Shown one piece after another: positions 44,158-56,784 of a stretch of 64,000 bases of DNA (its first letter is position 1; each line of letters starts with the position of its first letter). The DNA comes from Gentiana macrophylla (Eukaryota; Streptophyta; Magnoliopsida; Gentianales; Gentianaceae). Under the pieces are notes generated by a model that saw only the letters and a list, made by a program, of their open reading frames with translations, did not search any database and was not told the origin of the DNA. A program made the translations under genes and the position numbers. The DNA is taken from assembly GCA_026214975.1 (NCBI GenBank), contig CM047809.1, forward strand, positions 30,229,977 to 30,293,976, read 5' to 3'.

Positions 44158-46328
44158 ATTAGCGTTTTAAGAGAAACCAGCGAGTCAACATTACACGCGT
44201 AGGTCGAGTCAACCACATATCAAAGATAACCGGGAAGTGAATAAGTAAATGCATACAATTTAACCCTACCTTATCAAGCAAACGGGATGTGTGTGAGTGA
44301 ATAGCTTCACTTACATTTACCACGGTTCACCGGTTTGGATTATGGACGCTAGGTCAACACGACTACACCATAGGCTCATACTTCATAAGCATCTCCACTA
44401 ATCGGGGCCAACCGAGGCTAAGTAAGGTCAAGTAGGACTTGCACGGTTGTAACGTTAAGCTAGGGACAGGGCTAACCGAAGGAAATTTCTGGGGAATAAA
44501 CAAGAAAGAGACAAAACAAGCAAGCTTAATCACGGGGTGTAACAAACCAAACATAGCTAGCTCTACCCTCCTCTAGCTAGCTCACAACGAGCCTATAAAC
44601 ATGATTCATTAAATAAGATGCCATATCGCACTATGTCTCAAGTGTAACGAGGCTAAAATGTGAAAGAATCAAGTTTCTATACCGATGACTCATCCCAAAC
44701 ACCAACGTCATATAACAAATCAACACACGAGTCTTAAAACACTTGGCTTTCTTTGACTCAACCTTTATTATATTTTTTTTATTGACTTTATTGCAAGCTT
44801 TCTTTGATTGATTTCATTTTCTTTTGACTTTTTCTTTCTTTTCTTTTTTTTTTTTGAATTTAGAAAGCTGCATTGTACAATTTAAATAGGTTGAGTCAAA
44901 GGCCATCACGTACATACTAGATAAAAATGAGCTCATGCCCTCCAAATCGTGAAATAGCTCGTAAAAACCAACTCCTCTATACATACGTACTCCTCTACCA
45001 CCCCACACTTGCCTAAGCAAGTGTGATAAAATGAAATGATTAAGCTCAACTCATAGGGTGTTCAAGGGAATGTAGACCACAAATAAGGCTCAAGAGTCGG
45101 GTATTTACGGGCTAAATAACGAAGGCTAAGTGTCGGATGGGGGTTTAAAAATCCTACCAAGGCTTAGAGGGGTTACTGTGGAATATGTCACGGGATGGCT
45201 ATTTGGCTCTGGTCAGGTCAAATAAACGCCATAACTGTCATCCCAAACTCTACCAAGGTCAGCCTTTCTATTTCGTCTCAAAGTTAATGATATGAGTTTT
45301 AGGTAGCCGAATGGTGCCTAAGTGTACCATAATCGGTCACTAGTTACCATGGTTCATGAAAAGAAAACTATTAGTGCATGAAAATCCCGTCCACAAGATA
45401 AGGTAGTAAGCCAAGCAACATGCATTTAAACATTCACTAAACCATTTATCATATCAATGTGAAGGCTCAACATACGAATGCAACATCAATACCATGGAAA
45501 ATTTTGAAAAGTGCTCAAATTTTGCTAAAGAAGTGACCAAACACTAAACATACAACACAATGGCCAGAAAAACAATGAAGCACATATCAAAGCTAAGCCT
45601 ACCACTCCCCACTTTAAATGCAACATTGTCCTCAGTGTGTGAATGATAAAGAGAAAGAAGACTTAGCTTAACCCGGCAAACGCGTGAAAGAATGCATGTG
45701 ACATATCCATGAAGCTCCATCTCGAATATCTAAAGCCATGAAACCAAGAAACACGAAAACTCATGCACGGGGTACAACCCTCGTGCTCCAAAGCAAGCAA
45801 TAGATATCGAGAAATAATAAAAAAGAATCAATGTCACATACACTATCATTGTATAACCGAAGGTACCGAACTCGAATCACATGAGATGAAAAGATAATAA
45901 AAAGAGAAACAATCATCCATGCATAAAATAAGGGCCAAAACGGGCCAAAGTGATACCAATGCAAGTCCGGTCAAGGGATCAAATGGAAGTTTCCACCCGA
46001 GAGCTCTTTTCCTAGGCCAAAATTCTCCACTCTTTTACCTAAGACTCACTCCTACTACTACCAAACAATGAAAAAGTGGGTTGCCTCCCACAAGCGCCTT
46101 TGTTTTACGTCATTGGCTTGACTTATTAAGAAACTAAAGGAAAAGAAACAAAGCACGAGTGGAATGAAAGAAAAAAAATTTCACATCTTTTTGCTCAATA
46201 GCATCAAGAACATGGCAATTTAAAAAAAAAAACTTTCACCCACTTTTATCTTTTAACAAAAATAAAAACATCTATCTAAAACATTCTAAGTTTAAAGTCC
46301 TTAGTTCGACTTTCTACCCCCAACAATA
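44158..46328 (-). other. Long 3' non-coding interior of the non-autonomous element
   Basis: About 2.2 kb between the WWWGLSP frame and the hairpin/polypurine tract. No supported frame. Parts align with 204-800 and 13022-13990 of the decayed relative, showing that this was always part of the element. Confidence 0.6.
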
Positions 46329-46613
46329 CTAAGGATAGTTATACCAAAGGAGAGAAAACCGTTGCGGCTCCCTACACACATCATAAGAATTGAGCACACC
46401 TTTAAAATAGAGCAAGAAAAACAAGGGGCTCAATCCCCACCACCAAGATTGGTTCAAGAAATTAATAGTGCAACACAATGAATTAAACTTCCCCGAATGA
46501 GAGCATATGCCAAGTAACAAAGATTCAAACACCAAGCAATAACATTTTGGCTCAACCACAACATCGACATATTCTATGTGATCCACCACCACAATTTTTT
46601 CAACAAGGTTCAA
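46329..46613 (-). CDS. WWWGLSP protein of the non-autonomous element
   Basis: A 94-codon frame from the first ATG. The frame is open for about 35 codons further upstream (CDEILFYPPSTLEVI, then DCYEEGTNHATSES), and that part is also conserved in the decayed copy, so the true start may lie earlier or be reached by frameshift from the Gag-like frame. Core residues are VFESLLLGIC, SLCC, QSWWWGLSPLF, VLNSYDVCRE and LLWYNYP. I know no family for it. Aromatic and cysteine-rich stretches suggest a compact or membrane-near segment, without a clear transmembrane helix. It lies 68 bp downstream of the Gag-like frame and in a different frame. Comparison with 13994-14374 is the only support for coding. 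Confidence 0.45.
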   Translation of the reverse strand: MNLVEKIVVVDHIEYVDVVVEPKCYCLVFESLLLGICSHSGKFNSLCCTINFLNQSWWWGLSPLFFLLYFKGVLNSYDVCREPQRFSLLWYNYP

Positions 46614-46681
46614 AGAAGAAGGAATAATTGATTCACTAGTAGCATGATTCGTACCTTCTTCATAACAGTCATGATGGGTGA

Positions 46682-47143
46682 TTACCTCAAGGGTCGACGG
46701 TGGATAAAATAAAATTTCATCACACTCATCTCAACCTTCCTCTTCTCAATCAATTGCTCTACCCGATTCTCCAAGTTCTTTAATTCCGATTGAAGAGTAG
46801 TAGCATTCGTTTTAATATCCATCAACTCCCGACCTTGCTCTTCCAAAGTTTGGCCATGCTCTTGCAATGTCTGGCCTTGCTCTTGCAAAGTCTTGTTGAT
46901 TTGCTCCAATAACATATCGGTCATACTATTTTGTGGAGGAGGAGGTATTTGTGAAGGTTGAGCATATTGCAAATAGGCATTGGTGTGTTGAAACTGAGAA
47001 CTTGGAGGACTCCCCCACTCATTGTTATATGGTGATGTGTATGGGTTGAGTTGATAATATGGTTGGAATCCAAAACCCATACCACCGAAATTAAAGCCTC
47101 CAAATGAGTAGGGATGAGAGCCCTCATGGCCATACGAATCCAT
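46682..47143 (-). CDS. Gag-like coiled-coil protein of the non-autonomous element
   Basis: A 153-codon frame, first ATG about 180 bp after the primer-binding site, where gag would start. Residues 1-60 are rich in Y, G, P, N and Q (FGFQPYYQLNPYTSPYNNEW). Residues about 78-133 form seven heptads (LQEQGQT, LQEHGQT, LEEQGRE, LMDIKTN, ATTLQSE, LKNLENR, VEQLIEK), a long predicted coiled coil. No capsid-type Gag domain or zinc knuckle is present. The N-rich part and coiled coil resemble the C-terminal part of Athila Gag in composition, which is an inference. It could help co-assembly with helper Gag. The N-terminal part is conserved in the decayed copy at 14610-14876. Confidence 0.55.
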   Translation of the reverse strand: MDSYGHEGSHPYSFGGFNFGGMGFGFQPYYQLNPYTSPYNNEWGSPPSSQFQHTNAYLQYAQPSQIPPPPQNSMTDMLLEQINKTLQEQGQTLQEHGQTLEEQGRELMDIKTNATTLQSELKNLENRVEQLIEKRKVEMSVMKFYFIHRRPLR

Positions 47144-47324
47144 ACACTACAATTCAAGGGAAAAACAAGAACACAATCACGGTATCTAGTCACCACCACT
47201 ACCGTAGTAGATGGTGTGACTCTTCAACAAAAATCCAACATCAAGAAAGAAAAAAAAACAAAAGAAAGAAAAAAATACAACCTAAGACTAAGTCTTCAAA
47301 AGACTTATGTGATATCGATTTGAT

Positions 47325-47342
47325 TCCCTGGCAATGGCGCCA
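47325..47342 (-). other. Primer-binding site, Athila type
   Basis: The minus strand reads TGGCGCCATTGCCAGGGA, two changes from the Athila/Tat site seen at 31460 and 58352. It lies seven bases from the LTR. Confidence 0.85.
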
Positions 47343-48378
47343 GAAAACTTGATGGCCAAAATAGTGACGGTCCAACTTTGATCGGCAGTGCACCGGGTCG
47401 GAAGTACTGTAGAGGTGAGCAAGGTCGTATTCCATGAGGAATTAATCAAATACCAAAGTCGTTTTCGGATTTAGTTTAAGTCAATCACGATGTTTCAAGT
47501 TCAATTACACTAAAAACGAAATATAAACTAAAGATACTAAAGAGAGAAAGAGACATAGCCAAACCATGATCCAATTGATTACTTTCGCCCCTCTAATCGA
47601 TTAACTCGGGAATGGGATTAACCAACCAATCATCCTAATGCTTATATCGACTCGTTCATGGGTGCAAACTCCTAAGATAGTACTAGACGCCATGCAACAA
47701 CCTAGTACCCTTTGCCCGGTTCAACAGTCCGCCTTTAAGGATTTAACTGACCAGAACAAGATAAACGATCTAGAGCCGCTCGATTTACACCGACAAACCT
47801 CGTTACCCAATCGATCTAAACAACTCAGTCAATTGTAAATAAAGATCTTAAAACCCCTTTTCCAACACCCCTTCGCAGCATAAATTTATAAAAGTGGTGT
47901 GTGAGTTCATGAACTCGGTGTACAGTCTAATTCAAGCATTAAGAGCAAGTTTTAAGACATGAATTCGTCGATATAACAACAATTAAGCACTACCCATTCC
48001 CAATTTCATCAATTAAAGGGTGATTTCTTCAATATTCACATGACTTAGCTATGATATGTTTAGCTACTCATCATAAATCAAGAAATAACAATCAAAGAAA
48101 GGATTAAAGCCATTAATCAAGAGAAGAAATGAAATTAATTACCAAAAACGCAGATAAGTTGTGGTTACATCAATCTTCATCCAAACCCATTGTCACTTGG
48201 GGAAGAAGACCTCAAAACACCAACAAGAAAGAGGGAAATCTATGCTAAATTATGTTTAATGCAAGAGAAAGAGTGAAAGAAAAGCTAATCTAAGCGAAAA
48301 AAAAAGAGATGAAAATCGGCTTAAGGGTGTCCTAAATAAGTCTAGGTATGAGTTGATATGAAATGGGGGTGAAAAATC

Positions 48379-48386
48379 TATTTATA
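48379..48386 (-). promoter_or_regulatory. TATA box of the non-autonomous element
   Basis: Minus strand CGCTTATAAATAG in the 5' LTR, conserved in the other LTR at 43485-43492. It is the likely promoter for the Gag-like transcript. Confidence 0.6.
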
Positions 48387-48905
48387 AGCGTCCAAAAATG
48401 TGCAGAAAAAACTGTTTTGGCATGCCCCAAAGTCCTCGGCACGCGTTGAACCTTTTCTATGACTTCCTGTGGTCTCTGTCCTTCTTTGGCGTGCGCCAAA
48501 ATTCCTGGACTGATACACCTTCAGTAATCTGGAAATATCTTTGCGCGTAGAGCTCCGATTTGAGTGATTCAAAGTGCGTTGGAAAGCTCATTAAATTGTA
48601 TACAGATTTAATGAAGACTAAAAGTCTAGAAAATGCATGTATCTGGGATAAAAAGGCTGATGAAGTGCACGTATTGTGAAAGCAACAACTATTTTTGATC
48701 AATTTCCATTCCCGGGCTTTGGTTTCGTCTTTCTAAACCTCGTGCCTTAGCTTCTGGGCTCATAACTCACCTAGATCCTGCATCACAACATTCAAACACA
48801 TACCAAGCATAACCCTGCAAGATAACTGGGGCTCGAAAAGGGTCAAAATACCGTAAAATGGTGAGGTTTTCCATCTATGTGACGGTTCACCTCAAAGTGG
48901 GTGCT

Positions 48906-50466
48906 TGTTAAGGGTGATTTTATACGATTTATAATGCTATATTCTATGATATTTTTCCCCGTATTTGTACTAAATTGCATAAGAAGCATGTGTTTAATGA
49001 AGATATTGAGTAAATGATATTTCAAAAGAGTTAATTGCAAAATAGGTTGATTTATGTGCTTTAATTATGTTTTTACGATTATTTGAGCGATATTACATTT
49101 TGCGGAGTTTTTGTATGATGTAGATACATTTTTCAAGGCTCAGATGATGATCAAAAGAGATAAGAGTCGAAATATAAGATGATAAAAGAGATAATGAAGA
49201 AATTGACAAGAAGAAAAAGAGATAGAGATCAAGAAATCGAAATTACCATATCATATGGGTGGCGTGTGTCCCGCCCAAAGAGACGGCGTTTTCTTCGAGC
49301 GATCGAAGCGCCCAGGGATGGAAAGTTGATTCAGGATGTTTGGACGCTGAGGTGGACGCTGGATGGACGAGCGTCTGATCATGACTCGGCCCGATTTGAA
49401 GTTCATATGAAGAATGGACGGGCGTTCAAGGATCCAGACGGGCGTCCGGTAGCCGACTTGCTGAAACGGACTTTAAAATCTATATATAGTCGGCTGTTTC
49501 TCCACACAAAGGAGACCATACACTCATTATTCAAAACCCTAAACCTAGGGGCGGCTTTAGGCTGCATTTTTCTTCTTTTTATTCCAGTTTTTATGCACTT
49601 TAGATCTAGATTAAACTAGTTACTTTTTATGTACTATTTCTGCGAATTCGAGTTGCTGAGGATGTTTAGAGGCTAAAAGCTTCATCAAACGAGTATTGTG
49701 AAGCCATCCAACGGTTGTTGATTTCGTTTTCTTCGATTATACTGTGAGTTTTTATTTAAAGGTTGTTTCTTATTCATGTTTATTACGTTTAATTGCTTTT
49801 ATATCGGAAGATCTGCATGTGTGATTGTTTATTGTTGATGGAAATCTTAATAAACCCTAGATCATCATGAATAAGAGTAGTAATTCGAATCTATCATAAC
49901 GGAAGTTAATAGGTTTAATTGCTAGATTACAAACATAAAGTTTACACCTTTGGTTAGGAAACGCGTTAATCTTGCATTGGAAGATAATAGATTAATAGAT
50001 GAACTTTCTAAGGAATTAGGGTTCATGTTTAGATAAGGTGAATCACAACCTAGATAAAAACCACAACATAATCGAGATAGGAAATCAATGCTTGTTGGAT
50101 AGGTGGATCAATCCTCATTTGTTCATTACACACTTGATTTAAATCCCTAAAACTTGAATTCGTTTAGTTAGTTTACTTTTATTTGCATCTTAGTTTAGTT
50201 TAGTATTGAATTGGTTCGCAGCCCGTATCCTTCCTAGCTTTGGATTATATCCTCTGTCTAGTTTTATTTTCTGTTTTGTTAGATTTTTATTCACTGTTTA
50301 GATTAGTTTCGTGACATAGTTTAGGTTAGACAAAAGCTAGAATCACAATCGTTTAGTTCCCCGTAAGATCGACCCGGTATCAACCTCTTTACTACGATCC
50401 TTATACTTGAGGGAAACCGGATTTATAAATATTTATTACTTGTTTGCTGTGCTAGATAAATCCGTG
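48906..50466 (+). mobile_element. Solo LTR, same family as 15249-16767
   Basis: Begins TGTTAAGGGTG and ends AAATCCGTG, with duplications GTGCT (48901-48905 and 50467-50471) inside the non-autonomous element's LTR. It shares with 15249-16767 the GACGGGCGTCC words (49255-49450), 'gccgactt', a TATA box (TATATATA near 49480) and the closing 'aaaccggattta'. The 146-codon open stretch 49179-49619 spans these words and the TATA box and is not a gene. Confidence 0.8.
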
Positions 50467-50704
50467 GTGCTCAATGCGATTTTGCCCTATAAACGGTCTT
50501 AAACTACCCAAAATAAGCGAAAGTGTCGTAAACGGGGGTTAAAACATACATCGGAGCATAGTAAAGTTGACTCTCATCATTGCTATGCTATGATATGCTA
50601 TAGGATGTTAGAACATGTTTTGCTGTTGTTTTCTGAGTATAATTGATGTTGAATATGTTTGGAATCGAGTAGAGATCGTAAAGTGCAGAAAATTTAGTTT
50701 TAGG

Positions 50705-50955
50705 GTTTTTACAGCGTCGAATGCGCACGCATTCATGATTCAGGATGCACAGTCCTTTTCACAGTAGGTTCAATGGCACGCATTCACTGGAATGCACATG
50801 CATTGCTGTTTCAGGATGTCTTAGTTTGCTCCCAGCATGGGCAATTCGCACGCATTGCAAGCAATGCACATGCATTGGCTAGACAAAAACTTTCAGCAAG
50901 TTTCTGGTCAGTCAATGCCATGCATTCCAGAGAATGCGCACACATTGGCCCTAGT
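50705..50955. repeat. AATGCGCACGCATT word cluster in Tekay-like LTR 1
   Basis: Seven or more copies of the near-palindromic word aatgcgcacgcatt and variants (aatgcacatgcatt, aatgccatgcatt) occur within 250 bp, often in pairs separated by 6-10 bases. The same cluster is at 55305-55525 in LTR 2. Confidence 0.85.
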
Positions 50956-51857
50956 TTTTTTTGAGGAAGTGTTGTATTAAGCTATGGAATGAGTTTTAAA
51001 CGTTGTTTCATGATCTAATAAGATTAATTAAGCATGAACAAGCCTTGATTGAGTTTCTGATGCGTTTAGTTCCGGCACTGAATGTACTCTTCCTAAGAGT
51101 TGAAGTTCAGGACCGTCGATAGGGAATGATAGACTTGTGATTTGATGAATTAGTATTCATCAATGTCTGTGTATGTGCTAGGCCTTGTCCGTGTCTAGTG
51201 GTCTAAGTAAGAGAGTAGGAGCTGTGAGGGTGTTTACTTGAAAACACTTAGTTGGCTAGCTAGCAATTAATAATAAACGTACTTGTGTAGCTAAAAGATT
51301 AAACATCAATCCATTCTTGGTTAGGCACAAGTCTATGTCGCGATGTGTGGGCTTTCTGAAAGTGGATAACTATTTAAGTCTCTAAGGCCCTAAGTACGGA
51401 GGAACTTAACCCCGTAAGCTTGAGACCCTACGTATGGAGGGACTTCGCCGAACGTGTGCACTATCGGAGTCTATCAGAATAGGCTTCCGTCATTGTTGGT
51501 GTGATCCACCAGTAGGTTGAACCCATATACTTCATGGTGAGTAGCATCATGCATAGTGCCCTTGAATGCTGATGTAACAAAGATAATCTAAGCAAGAAAC
51601 CAATAGCCACGACATGTTGATGAGCATTAAGTGAACCCTAGAGTTTGAGTCGGTCTCACAAAGACAACTTAATGATAATAGTGTAAACCTTTTCATTGTA
51701 GAACTTAATTATACGTTAGCTTCTCACTCTTACTAAGTACATATGTACTTACCTCCTTTGCATGTTTCTTTTTTATGCATTGTGGGGTGAGAAGATGAAT
51801 AGGTTGTCCATGAGTTCGATGACGAGGATGCGTTATGAAGATGATGCTTGAGGATGC

Positions 51858-53310
51858 TGATCGCGTTCAAAGCACTTACTAGCAATAGGACTAGGTCTAT
51901 CATAGTAGAGTACTGGCGAGTCAAGGTTGATCCCACAGAGACTCGTAAGAACGCAAATTATCGAGATTGATCTTGTCACAAATAATGTCTACCACCAACT
52001 AAAATATAGACAGTAATAAAATTGGTGCCATAAACTAACAAGACTACGCTAGTTCACAAGGATGTAAACAAGAGTTTCTAATGTATTAGTCTAATTATGA
52101 GTGATTAATTATTCCCCCCACACATGCAATAGTCCTCCCCATGGGTAAATTTCAATTCATTGTCAACTACGGGTGCAACTCCTAACCCTATCTACGCCGA
52201 CCATTGTAGTAGATAATCTATACGTAAGCTACCCTCCTTAATTGGTCCGTAATAGCCCATATGCAATAAGTTCTAGAGTTGTCGGTATTGAGCGCTAACC
52301 CATACCGCTAACCCGCCTAGGCAGCTATCAACACTGACTAGCACGCTCCTAGGGTCCATCAAGACTATGTCAATATTAACACTTCACTAACAGTTCTTCA
52401 TGCTAATTTACGATGACATGCAAATAGTTGATCAGGCTACTAACATGTAAATTTAAATCTATCGATCAACGTAGCTGGCGTCGATTATCATGAACTAGTA
52501 ATTTACTACGTATTCAGATCTAATGATATAGACCATCGCAGATCTGAAGAACGCAACCACTATTTCATGATTTCTTCACCAACTAATTAGATCTATACAT
52601 ACATGGGGGAAAATAAACTAACTACAACATAATTAAACTAAATAGACAATTAGCACATACTAGTCAAGTAGAACAACGACAGATCTACATCTTGGAGAAG
52701 ACAGAAAATCATACCCTCGAAGACGAGTGTAGATCTCCCTAGGATCTCTTCCTAGGCGGCGACTCCGTCGTCTCTTCGACCAGAACTTATAAAATAAATA
52801 AACGAAGAACAAAGAACTTTTATTGCATAATTTTGTCTTGAAATTTGTGTACATTGAATTCTGAGGCGAAGCCTCTTATTTATAGCTATATAAACCGACT
52901 TAGAAACACCTAGATCTACCCCTCGTCCAAGAAAATGCATTACGGAAGATTCTGTACTCTCGGTAAGTCGGCGGCAGCTCCTAATTTACCGGGGGTATTT
53001 TCATCTTTTTCTCTCTGCTGACTTAGCTTGGAAGGTTCTGGAATACCCTAAGCCCAATCCTTTCATTCAGTCCACTCTAGATTCATCCACAATGCTCAAC
53101 CCAATATTTCGTATCCTGAAAATAATCAAATAACGCATGAAATAATATTGAAATAGGGAAAGTAAACGTTAAGTGCAGATTACTCGACTCACAACCCCGA
53201 CATATGATATTCAACTCAAATGGTTCATATTTATAGGTCGAAACAACTACTTTTAGCTCTTAATGGACAGAATGTTGATGCCATAGGATAGACTATTTTA
53301 AGCGTCAAAA
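51858..53310 (-). mobile_element. Athila-like solo LTR
   Basis: Reads in reverse the Athila LTR seen at 29859-31453: minus-strand end GAACGCGATCA at 51858, start near TGACGC at 53307. Duplications GATGC (51853-51857 and 53311-53315) fit if three extra T precede TGACGC. The interrupted LTR 1 of the Tekay-like element resumes exactly ('gaggatgc' to 'gtcaagtttccttat'), which LTR 2 shows uninterrupted at 56425-56450. The hairpin-word position holds cggtaagtcggcgg / aatttaccggg (about 52970-53000). Confidence 0.85.
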
Positions 53311-53678
53311 GATGCGTCAAGTTTCCTTATTTCTTGTTGCACTAGACTTTGTTGTTTTCCCTTCTTTAGACAAATGTTGTTCTTTTATTTATAGACGTTT
53401 GTAAGGAATTTTGTACTTAATTTTAAGACAAGGTTGTTTGGGACATCGTACTTTGTTTTGGTTTTTCGTTGATGTGAGGACACATTTCTTTCTTTAGTAT
53501 GCTGAGTTCTTTTCATAGTAGCATTTATGGTGTTTGCCGAGTCTTTTTAGCTTTTGTTTTGATAAACTCGATACGACATAGTAGAGGCTTATGTGTAATA
53601 TTAGATTTATTTAATATTATATGTGCTGAGCGTTTCGTTTCCGGATAACGACTCGGTATCCAGAAGCGGGACGTTACA

Positions 53679-54444
53679 ATTGGTATCAGCGCAAAGCGTC
53701 CTTTAGGCTTCCTTTCTTAAGATAACATTTCTTTAGACCACTTAGAACCGTTCTTTTTCCTCCTGATCCTTTAGAATGGTAGGTAACCTTAGAGATACTC
53801 GTGTTGATATGTTTGGAATCGGAAGTTCTAGGGCTCAGCATGAAGCGAGTGGTTGGGTTCAAGAAAGTGGGACCAGTTGCCAGATGGTTGTGAGTCAGTT
53901 GGAACATGATGTTTGGTTTCAAAATCTAGTTCCCCACCTCAGTATTAGTAAGAACAACCATAAGGATCACTTGGTTATAACAACACTTTTTGGATAGAGT
54001 AATCAAGGTTGCTAGGATGTTACTACAAGTGGATGGTTGTGTTGGAATCTACCGTTGAAAGGGTAGAAAGTTATAGTTTTGGATTCTACGGACTTGGTGT
54101 GTCTATTGGTGTAGGTTGGCTACCCAAGATTTTGTATACTTGGACTGTTGAACTATGGAAGTGTTCTTCCTAAGAAGGGGAGACGAGTACAATATTGGTT
54201 AGTGCAGTTTCAGTGGTTCAAGTTGTGGTTGGTCAGTTTTGGGTTGAGTGTACGAGGTTTGAGCGGTTTGGGAATCACTAGCGTGTCGGTTTTGTGGTTA
54301 GCAAGATCGGAATCAGTTTGTTGTTGTTAGTGGGAAACAAGTGAAGCTTCATTTTGGTTCATGTTTAAGAGAGAGTTCTAAGGAAGGTCAACGGTTGAGC
54401 ACGATCGATATTCGAGGACGAAACTTCTTTTGAGGGGGGAGGAA
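53679..54444 (+). pseudogene. Tekay-like internal region reduced to 766 bp
   Basis: From primer-binding site to polypurine tract (TGAGGGGGGAGGAA, 54431-54444). The frame 53776-53997 (MVGNLRDTRVDMFGIG start) occupies the gag start and is matched by the first bases after LTR 2 (56880-56932). No capsid, zinc knuckle, protease, RT or integrase motif remains. 54148-54330 is an open stretch without recognisable domain. Large internal deletion is the simplest explanation. Confidence 0.65.
53681..53690 (+). other. Primer-binding site after Tekay-like LTR 1
   Basis: TGGTATCAGC then GCAAAG, initiator tRNA-Met type with a decayed inner part. The better-kept copy TGGTATCAGAGC follows LTR 2 at 56785-56796. 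Confidence 0.75.
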
Positions 54445-56782
54445 TGTAATTTCCCTACTTTTTGAAAAGGGCTGACGTGTCTTTTTCCTAAGAATACAAT
54501 ATTATGTATAATGATTTATGGATTCAAGTATTTTATGTATATATATTTCGGATAAATATATATATATATATATATATTTAAAGGTAATTAAAGGATTTAG
54601 TTATTATTTTACAAGATGATTTAGTTATTTAATTAATGGAATTAATTAAATGGCTATTTAAGGAAAATATCTCCTAATCTTCCACATAATACAGTCGACG
54701 CAAATTCTGAAGAAAAAAGAAGAGGAATGGTGCAGAGAACAAAGAAAAGGGAGAACAAACTTTCCAATAATGCGGCTAATCCATTAGGATTTTATGCAAA
54801 CTACAGTAGAAGGAATCAATCGCTGGGAGAAGATGATCGTTTCCATACTCTTCATTTTCTAAACAGTAAGTTTCCAGTTTAGCCCTAGTTTTTGGTAATC
54901 TTCAAGTTTGATCTTGTTTGGTTGTATAGAATCCTTCGATTCGTAGTCTAATCGTTTAGAAACCCTTGATCACAATTAATCCTTGATTGATTGTGGATCG
55001 ATTAGGTTTTGGAGTTGAAGGCTTAGATGGATCTGCAGTCCTTTGGAGTTTTGCTTTGGATTTTCTTGCTAAAATGTAAAAGGCTCTTCCTAATGAGTAA
55101 TTGCATTTTACAATGGTTAAGTTGAGTGTTATTGTTGTTTTGTGGCAATGATTCGTGCTTATATGTTGTTGCTATGCTATGATATGCTATAGGATGTTTA
55201 GAACATGTTTTGCTGCTGTTTTTTTGAGTATAACTGATGTTGAATATGTTGGAATCGAGTAGAGATCGTAAAGTGCAGAAAATCGAGTTTTAGGGTTTTT
55301 ACAGCGTTGGATGCGCACGCATTCGTGATTCAGGATGCCCAGTCATTTTCACAACAGGTTTAATGCGCACGCATTCACTGGAATGCACACGTATTGCTGT
55401 TTCAGGATGTCTTAGTTTGATCCTAGAATGGGAAATGCGCACGCATTGGCTGGACAGAAACTTTTAGCAAGTTTTTGGACTGTGAATGCGCACGTATTCC
55501 AGAGAATCCGCACGCATTGGCCCCAGTTTTTTTGAGGAAGTGTTTTTTTTAGCAATGGAATGAGTTTTAAAAATTGTTTCATTATCTAATAACATTAATT
55601 AAACATGAACAAGCCTTGATTGAGTTTCTGATGCGTTTAGTTCCGGCACCGAATGTACTCTTCCTAAGAGTTTAAGTTTGGGACCGTCGGAAGGGCATGA
55701 TAGGCTTGTGCTTTAATGAATTAGTATTCATCAATGTCTGTGTATGTGCTAGGCCATGTCTATTTCTAGTTGTTTAAGTAAGAGAGTAGGAGATGTGAGG
55801 GAGCTTACTTGAAAGCACTTAGGTGGCTAGCTAACAATTAATAATAAACGTACTTGTGTAGCTAAAAGATTAAACATAAACCCATTCTTGGTAAGGCACG
55901 AGTCTATATCGCGATAAATGGGCGTTCTAAAAGTGGATAACTCTGTAAGTCTCTGAGGCCCTAAGTACGGAGGAACTTAAACTCGTAAGCCTGAGACCCT
56001 TCGTATGGAGGGACTTCGCCGAATGTGTGCACTATCGGAGTCTACCAGAAGACTCTTCTGTGGTTATTGGTGTGATCCACCAATAGGTTGCACCCAGATA
56101 CTTCATGGTGAGTAGCGTCATGCGTAGTGCCCTTGAATGCTGATGTGACAAAGAGAAGCTAAACTAGAAACCAATAGTCACGACATGTTGATGAGCATGA
56201 AGTGAACCCTAGAGTTTGAGTCGGTCTCACAAAGACGACTTAATGATAATAGTATAAACCTTTTTCAATGAAGAACTTAATTATACGTTAGCTTCTTACT
56301 CTTGCTAAGTACATTATGTACTACCTCCTTTGCATGTTTCTACTGTATGCATTGTGGGGCGAGAATATGAACAAGTTGTCCATGAGTTCGATGACGAGAA
56401 TGTGTGATGAAGATGATGCTTGAGGATGCATCCAGTTTCCTTATGTCTTGTTGCACTAGACTTTATTGTTTTCCCTTCTTTAGACAAATGTTGTTTTCAT
56501 TTATTTCTAGACGTTTGTACATATTTTTAAGACAAGGTTGTTTGGGACATCGTACTTAGTTTTGGTTTTTCGTTGATGTGAGGACACATTTCTATCTTTA
56601 GTATGTTGAGTTCTTTTCATAGTATCATTTATGGTGTTTGCCGAGTCTTTTTAGCTTCCGTTTTGCTAAACTCGATACGATGTAGTAGAGGCTTACATGT
56701 AATATTAGATTTATTTAATATTATACGTGTCGGGCGTTTTGTTTCCGGATAAGGACTCAGTATCCAGGAGCGGGGCGTTATA
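54445..56782 (+). repeat. Tekay-like LTR 2, uninterrupted, 2338 bp
   Basis: TGTAATTTCC to GGGGCGTTATA. It has the (TA)n run at 54556-54582, the AATGCGCACGCATT cluster (55305-55525) and the end 'ccggataaggactcagtatcc'. It serves as the empty-site reference for both insertions in LTR 1. Confidence 0.85.
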
Positions 56783-56784
56783 GT

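Larger units (their letters stand above)
42462..50579 (-). mobile_element. Complete non-autonomous LTR element with Athila-type PBS
   Basis: Duplications TTGCT (42457-42461 and 50580-50584) flank the element, which is inserted in the Tekay-like LTR 1. LTRs are 42462-44119 and 47350-50579 (the latter enlarged by a nested solo LTR). Both begin TGATGGCC and end CTCTCATCA and look almost identical, so insertion was recent. The primer-binding site lies right and the polypurine tract left, so it reads on the minus strand. The 3.2-kb interior has two small frames (Gag-like 46682-47143 and WWWGLSP 46329-46613) and no protease, RT, RNase H or integrase, so it needs a helper, presumably an Athila-type element with the same primer-binding site. 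Confidence 0.9.
47350..50579 (-). repeat. 5' LTR of the non-autonomous element, with nested solo LTR
   Basis: Matches 42462-44119 up to 48905 and again from 50467. The minus-strand TATA box TATAAATA lies at 48379-48386, with the palindrome TTTGGCG-TG-CGCCAAA at 48485-48500. Confidence 0.9.

Noticed and set aside
46921..47199. 92-codon frame overlapping the Gag-like frame
   Set aside because: Alternate frame over the same DNA; only the 46682-47143 frame has heptads and a counterpart in the decayed copy.
49179..49619. 146-codon plus-strand open frame
   Set aside because: It lies across the GACGGGCGTCC words and TATA box of a solo LTR, and the counterpart in the sister LTR (15249-16767) is not open.
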